Program-made: the position numbers and the translations under genes
The notes under the pieces: generated by a model
Databases searched by the model: none
What the model saw: the letters and a program-made list of their open reading frames with translations, nothing else
Told to the model about the DNA's origin: nothing
Source of the DNA: Pagrus major
Lineage: Eukaryota > Chordata > Actinopteri > Spariformes > Sparidae
DNA length: 64,000 bases
Direction of reading: 5' to 3'
NCBI RefSeq assembly: GCF_040436345.1
Contig: NC_133232.1
Location: 25,946,315-26,010,314, forward strand
Shown here: positions 59,851 through 64,000 of the stretch, piece after piece
Layout: each line of letters starts with the position of its first letter
How positions within the stretch are numbered: the stretch's first letter is position 1

Positions 59851-59865
59851 ATGCTTTTGTTTTAA
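59851..59865 (+). promoter_or_regulatory. uORF MLLF whose stop overlaps the exon S start (TAATG)
   Basis: Same five codons and TAATG overlap as before exon R. The longer upstream frame of R is not kept here, only this short end. Confidence 0.4.
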
Positions 59866-62279
59866 TGGTGAAGGAAACGACTGCGGACAGAACAATGAGA
59901 CGGCAAGTACTGTTGTTTCTCTCGGTCCTGTGTCTGAGCTACGCGCTCGGGCAGGTCAGCTATTCAATTCCTGAAGAAATGACCAAAGGATCTGTAGTTG
60001 GTAACATAGCGCATGATTTAGGTTTGGATCTTAAAAGGCTGAAATCAGGTAAAGCTCGTGTCTATACAGGAGCCAGTGTAGAATACATCGGGCTGAATAA
60101 AGACAGAGGAGTCCTCCTCATCCAGGAGAGGATAGACAGAGAGGCGCTGTGTGGAGAGACGACGCCTTGTGCTTTGCATTTCCAGTTAATTCTGGAGAAT
60201 CCGATGGAATTGTTTCGTGTAACAGTGGAGATTACCGACATAAACGACAATACCCCCAGTTTTACAAATGCAGAAAAACGCTTTGAAATTAGCGAGTCCG
60301 CTGTGATTGGATCGAAATTCATATTAGCGAATGCCATTGATTCAGACATCGGGATGAATGGATTACAACAATACTCACTTTCTCCAACTGATAACTTTGT
60401 GTTAAAACTAGAAAATCAGTTAGACGGAAGTAAAAAGGTCGAAATGGTTCTCCAGAAGCCTTTAGATCGAGAAAAGCAGGAGCACATCTCACTGCTGTTA
60501 ACTGCTGTAGATGGAGGAGAGCCGCAGATGTCAGGGACAATGCAGATATTTGTTAATGTATTAGACGTGAATGACAACGCACCTACATTCGCTAAACCGC
60601 TATACAGAGCAAAAATACTGGAAAACTCTCCAAAAGGCACAAGTGTAACTACTGTGAGTGCATCTGATAAAGACATCGGCTCAAACAGAGAAGTGTCGTA
60701 TCTGATATCTACCGGCAAACGTCTTATATCTGAACTGTTTGAGATTGATTCAAAGACTGGTGAAATTATCCTAGTCGGTGAAATAGATTATGAGAAGGCG
60801 AAAATATATCAAATGGCTATAGAAGCTGTAGACAGCGGAGGACTGTCTGATTCTACTAAAGTGATAGTTGATGTCATTGATATAAATGACAATAATCCTC
60901 AAATAAACATTGTTTCTAAATCAGACTCCATATTAGAGGACTCGCCTCCAAACACTGTTATAGCGATGTTAAGTGTGAATGATCCAGATTCAGAGAATAA
61001 TGGAGAGGTAGAGTGTAATATAGACCGTAACATTCCCTTTAAAATACAAAGTACATTAAATGGATTTTATACTTTAGTCACAGAGGTCACTTTAGACAGA
61101 GAGATCGCGTCACAATATAATATTAGTGTGACCTGCTCTGATGAAGGAGTGCCCTCCCTCTCCAGCAGCGTCACTCTCACCTTACAGATCTCTGATGTGA
61201 ATGACAACGCGCCTGTCTTTGAGAGGAGCTCATATGAGGCCTACATTGTAGAAAACAACACACCGGGCCTCTCTATATTCACAGTGAGAGCCAGAGACGC
61301 TGACTGGAACCAGAATGCTCGTGTTTCTTACATCCTGGAGGACTCCTCTGTTAACGGAGTGCCAGTCTCCTCATATGTGTCCGTCAGTGCTGATAGTGGA
61401 GTCATCCATGCAGTGCGCTCTTTTGACTACGAGCAGATCAAAGATTTCCAGTTCCGCGTCAAAGCGCAGGATGGAGGCTCTCCTCCACTCAGTAGCAATG
61501 TGAGTGTGAAAATAATGATCCAGGACCAGAACGACAACCCCCCTCAGGTTCTGTACCCAGTCCAGACTGGTGGCTCTCTGGTGGCTGAAATGGTGCCTCG
61601 TTCAGCAGATGTGGGCTATCTGGTGACTAAAGTGGTGGCTGTTGATGTGGACTCTGGACAGAATGCCTGGCTCTCCTACAAACTGCAGAAAGCCACAGAC
61701 AGGGCGCTGTTTGAAGTGGGCTTACAGAATGGAGAAATCAGAACTATCCGCCAGGTGACTGATAAAGATGCTGTGAAACAGAGACTGACTGTTATAGTGG
61801 AGGACAACGGGCAGCCCTCTCGTTCAGCTACAGTCATTGTGAACGTGGCGGTGGCGGACAGCTTCCCTGAAGTGCTGTCGGAGTTCACTGACTTTCCTCA
61901 CGACAAGGAGTACAATGACAACCTGACTTTTTACTTAGTGCTGGCTTTGGCTGTAGTGTCCTTCCTGTTCATCACGTGTTTAGTGGTTATTATATCAGTG
62001 AAAATCTACAGATGGAGACAGTCTCGCGTCCTGTATCACTCCAGTCTCCCTGTGATTCCATATTATCCTCCACGTTACTCAGACACTTTGGGGACAGGGA
62101 CTCTCCCACACGTGTACAACTACGAGGTGTGCAGGACGACTGACTCCAGAAGGAGTGACTGTAAGTTCGGCAGAGCTGGTAGTCAGAACGTGCTGATAAT
62201 GGACCCCAGTTCTACAGGGACGATGCAGCGGATGCAGAGTGAGAAGAGCATCCTGGATGAACCAGACTCTCCTCTAGAG
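59865..62279 (+). CDS. Exon S: gamma-type protocadherin variable exon, QVSY subfamily (805 codons)
   Basis: ATG 59865, aligned with exon R. EC1 differs from R by one visible residue (EYIGL for EFIGL). EC2 differs at FILANAIDSD and KLENQLDGSKK, EC3 at STGKRLISELFEIDSKTGEI and YQMAIEAVD; EC4 is the same. EC5 has FTVRARDAD, shared with H. TM 690-712. Donor GAG|GTCGGT, a less common form. Tail RRSDCKFGRAG...MQSEKS. Followed by the tandem RE1 repeat at 62349-62607. Confidence 0.95.
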
Positions 62280-62348
62280 GTCGGTCCTAATATGGTAATT
62301 TCAGTGTAACCTAATTGCATGTTGTCTGTGATCACAGATTCTTTACCA

Positions 62349-62470
62349 GGCGCTATATATCACTTGTTTGCTATCAGTACCATGGACAGAGGCGCTGTTG
62401 TCGCCCTGGACTTTGTTCCCATGTTTTGTTTGACCCTTAATACAGTTGCCGATGGCGAGTGTGTTTGAAA
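62349..62470 (+). repeat. Tandem repeat copy 1 with fused RE1 and CSE core
   Basis: Starts near CGCTATATAT, contains TTGTTTGCTATCAG, the RE1, CGCTGTTGTCGCC and GCGAGTGTG, and ends at TTGAAAG. Copy 2 is offset by 160 bp and lacks about 30 bp of the middle. Confidence 0.8.
62373..62393 (+). promoter_or_regulatory. RE1/NRSE-like REST site joined to a CGCTGTTG core
   Basis: ATCAGTACCATGGACAG then AGGC; the CSE core CGCTGTTG begins at 62393, so the two motifs touch. Confidence 0.68.
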
Positions 62471-62508
62471 GATTACGTGTGTGTGTTTAATCAGCAGGGG
62501 GTGTATCA

Positions 62509-62607
62509 GGCCTCATATGTCATTTGTTTGCTATCAGCACCATGGACAGAGGCGCTGTTGTCGCCTTGGACCCTTAAATAGTTGACAATGACGAGTGTGA
62601 TTGAAAG
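62509..62607 (+). repeat. Tandem repeat copy 2 with fused RE1 and CSE core
   Basis: CATATGTCATTTGTTTGC, RE1, CGCTGTTGTCGCC, then GACGAGTGTG and TTGAAAG. Confidence 0.8.
62533..62553 (+). promoter_or_regulatory. RE1/NRSE-like REST site joined to a CGCTGTTG core
   Basis: ATCAGCACCATGGACAG then AGGC; CGCTGTTG spans 62553-62560. Confidence 0.72.
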
Positions 62608-62686
62608 CCTGCATGTGTTTGTTTGCAGGGAGTTTGGATCGGGCCAGCATTTTTCTGAAGTGATTACTCGGATAAGGACTCACTAT

Positions 62687-62724
62687 TTGTCTGTCTGTCT
62701 ATCTGTCTGTTTTGTCTGTCTGTC
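62687..62724. repeat. CTGT tetranucleotide microsatellite
   Basis: TGTC/CTGT units with short interruptions (ATCTG, TTTTG). Confidence 0.9.
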
Positions 62725-63044
62725 ATTATATGCCAACTTTAACGTAACACGTAAATTATTCAAATTATTTTAACTTATTCGTGTTGTTAATTATTGTTCG
62801 AATTTCAGTCTTCGTCCATTTAAGAAAATGGCGTCATGATTGTTTCATTTCTACTGGGTTTTAATGTAAAATATGATGGCCTTCTTTAACCACAGTAAGG
62901 AGTAAGCCCCTCATTATCCTGTTGTGCGCACATGTTATCAACTATTTAATTGGCCTTTTCATCTGGCACACATATTAATTGTGTTCCCTCCTGTACAGTA
63001 TGTTTATTTTTCTCCCGGTGTTTTCTGTAGTTCATTCCTTTGTA

Positions 63045-63066
63045 CTCTTAGGGCCGCTGTTGGCCA
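63045..63066 (+). promoter_or_regulatory. CSE / CTCF-like promoter element of exon T
   Basis: TTAGGGCCGCTGTTGGCCA, consensus form, 256 bp before the ATG; C-rich box ACCTCCCCCATCAT at 63101. Confidence 0.85.
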
Positions 63067-63316
63067 GTGTGTTGATGTCTCTCGGTACATTTGAAGAGAA
63101 ACCTCCCCCATCATGATGATATCAGAGAGAGAAAGAAAGGCACAGGGCTACAACGTCGGCGTGCACTTAAACGACGACAGCGCACAAGCTCGTGTTTTAT
63201 GCCGATTTGGACGAATATGGAGTGATACATTTCTGCAGTTTTTCTTTCATTGTAATGGACCATACATATCCGGATACAGTGGAACATAATTCGTCTTATT
63301 AAATTTCGCGAGGAAA

Positions 63317-64000
63317 ATGTCGGACAGAACAATGAGACGGCAAGTACTGTTGTTTTCCTTGGTGCTTCATCTCACTTCGGTGCTCGGCCAGGTCAGCTAC
63401 TCCATCCCTGAGGAAATGCCGAGTGGATCTTTAGTCGGTAATATGGCTCAGGATTTGGGTTTGGATATAAAACGACTAAAATCAGGTAAAGCTCGTGTTT
63501 ATACGGGAGACAGTGCGGCATACATCGAGCTACATAAAGAACGAGGAGTCCTCCTCATCAAAGACAAAATAGACAGAGAAGCGATTTGCAGACAGACTAC
63601 GCCTTGTGCTTTACATTTTCAGATCATTTTGGAGAACCCCATGGAGTTCTACAGTGTCACAGTCGAGATTACCGATGTAAATGACAATCCTCCCACATTT
63701 GAAAAAAATGAAGTCAGTTTTAAAATCAGCGAGTCTGCTGTAATTGGGTCTAAATTTGTCTTAGACAGAGCAATAGATCTGGACGTCGGAAAAAATGGTC
63801 TGCAAAAATACGATCTTAAACCCACCGATAATTTTGTACTAAAACGAGACAGTCAGGGTGATGGGACAGGAAAGGTTGAGATGGTTTTACAGAAGCCTCT
63901 CGACAGAGAAAAGGAAGAATTGATATCTTTAGTTTTAACAGCGTTTGATGGAGGAGACCCGCAAATGTCAGGAACAATTCGGATTTTCATCACAGTGTTA
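63317..64000 (+). CDS. Exon T (partial, 3' cut): gamma-type protocadherin variable exon, QVSY subfamily
   Basis: Read directly from the sequence: ATG 63317 opens MSDRTMRRQVLLFSLVLHLT, signal peptide, then GQVSYSIPEEMPSGSLVGN. The frame is open for 228 codons to the window edge, covering EC1 (Cys pair ICRQTTPC; linker DVNDNPP) and most of EC2 (VSFKISESAVIGSKFVLDRA, DRE motif, FDGGDPQMSG), ending within IRIFITVL before the EC2/EC3 linker. The N-terminal MSDRTMRRQ matches exon Q. EC2 contains an extra residue pair in KRDSQGDGTGKVEM relative to I or K. The remaining EC3-tail is beyond the window. Confidence 0.93.
   Translation, partial: MSDRTMRRQVLLFSLVLHLTSVLGQVSYSIPEEMPSGSLVGNMAQDLGLDIKRLKSGKARVYTGDSAAYIELHKERGVLLIKDKIDREAICRQTTPCALHFQIILENPMEFYSVTVEITDVNDNPPTFEKNEVSFKISESAVIGSKFVLDRAIDLDVGKNGLQKYDLKPTDNFVLKRDSQGDGTGKVEMVLQKPLDREKEELISLVLTAFDGGDPQMSGTIRIFITVL

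Larger units (their letters stand above)
59148..59864 (+). other. Spacer R-S: RE1, CSE promoter, uORF
   Basis: RE1 at 59303, CSE at 59616, uORF at 59851. Duplicate of spacer Q-R with small indels. The long open frame 59326-59865 starts at TTG and is not supported. Confidence 0.72.
59148..62279 (+). repeat. Segmental duplication copy 2 (exon S unit)
   Basis: Second copy of the R unit. The promoter from the CSE to the ATG is almost identical, with single-base indels, and the exons match closely outside EC2-EC3. Confidence 0.85.
62280..63316 (+). other. Spacer S-T: tandem RE1/CSE-core repeat, TCTG microsatellite, CSE promoter
   Basis: Two RE1 sites (62373, 62533) in a 160-bp-offset tandem repeat, a CTGT repeat at 62687-62724, CSE at 63045, and ACCTCCCCCATCAT at 63101. 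Confidence 0.72.

Noticed and set aside
59326-59865. A 179-codon open frame upstream of exon S
   Set aside because: Opens at TTG, spans the CSE promoter, and is not preserved in the duplicate spacer before R except for its last codons, which are reported as a uORF.

Overview
The window is one stretch of a vertebrate clustered-protocadherin locus, almost certainly from a teleost fish. Everything coding is on the + strand: twenty large, intronless 'variable' exons (18 complete, one cut by each window edge), each about 2.4 kb. Each complete exon encodes a signal peptide, six cadherin (EC) repeats, one transmembrane helix and a short cytoplasmic stub, and stops at a splice donor instead of carrying its own natural 3' end. 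The constant exons they should splice to are not in the window and are expected downstream (to the right). The teleost assignment rests on the tandem variable exons, the near-identity of EC6-TM-tail across all exons (homogenisation described for fish clusters), intact single-exon ectodomains, and abundant TG/GA microsatellites. The EC1 and tail sequences look gamma-type rather than alpha-type, but the exact fish cluster and ortholog numbers cannot be set from sequence alone, so gene symbols are left blank.

Layout. Region 1 (1-10893): exons A-D, a tandem array with a unit of about 3.36 kb, EC1 starting QARYSVPEEQ; A-C carry a distinct cytoplasmic tail (MKYMQP...MSTL) and D carries the tail used by the rest of the window. 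Region 2 (about 11.0-20.75 kb): exons E, F and G, three more divergent ectodomains starting QIRY. Region 3 (about 21.4 kb to the right edge): exons H-T, a large subfamily starting QVSYSIPEE (Q: QVTYSIPEE; N and O: QVSYTIPEE), which contains recent duplicates L/M(/N/O) and R/S.

Regulatory repeats. Each of the 19 visible promoters has a conserved sequence element (CSE) with an invariant CGCTGTTG core, 213-281 bp upstream of the chosen ATG; its reverse complement resembles a CTCF site. Many have a second C-rich box (ACCTCCC) 30-55 bp further on. Between most exons lies an RE1/NRSE-like REST site: I count 16 canonical sites and two with the same expanded 9-nt gap. None is seen after A-C, and only degenerate remnants are seen after I and P. 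The last complete spacer holds a tandem duplication in which an RE1 is directly fused to the CSE core.

How it works together (family knowledge). Each CSE promoter is chosen stochastically in a neuron, CTCF/cohesin connects it to a distal enhancer, the chosen exon is spliced to shared constant exons, and the resulting cell-surface protein gives homophilic identity through EC1-EC4. RE1 sites would silence the cluster outside neurons. The sequence shows diversity concentrated in EC1-EC3 with EC5/EC6-TM-tail homogenised. No transposon, tRNA, rRNA or CRISPR array was recognised.
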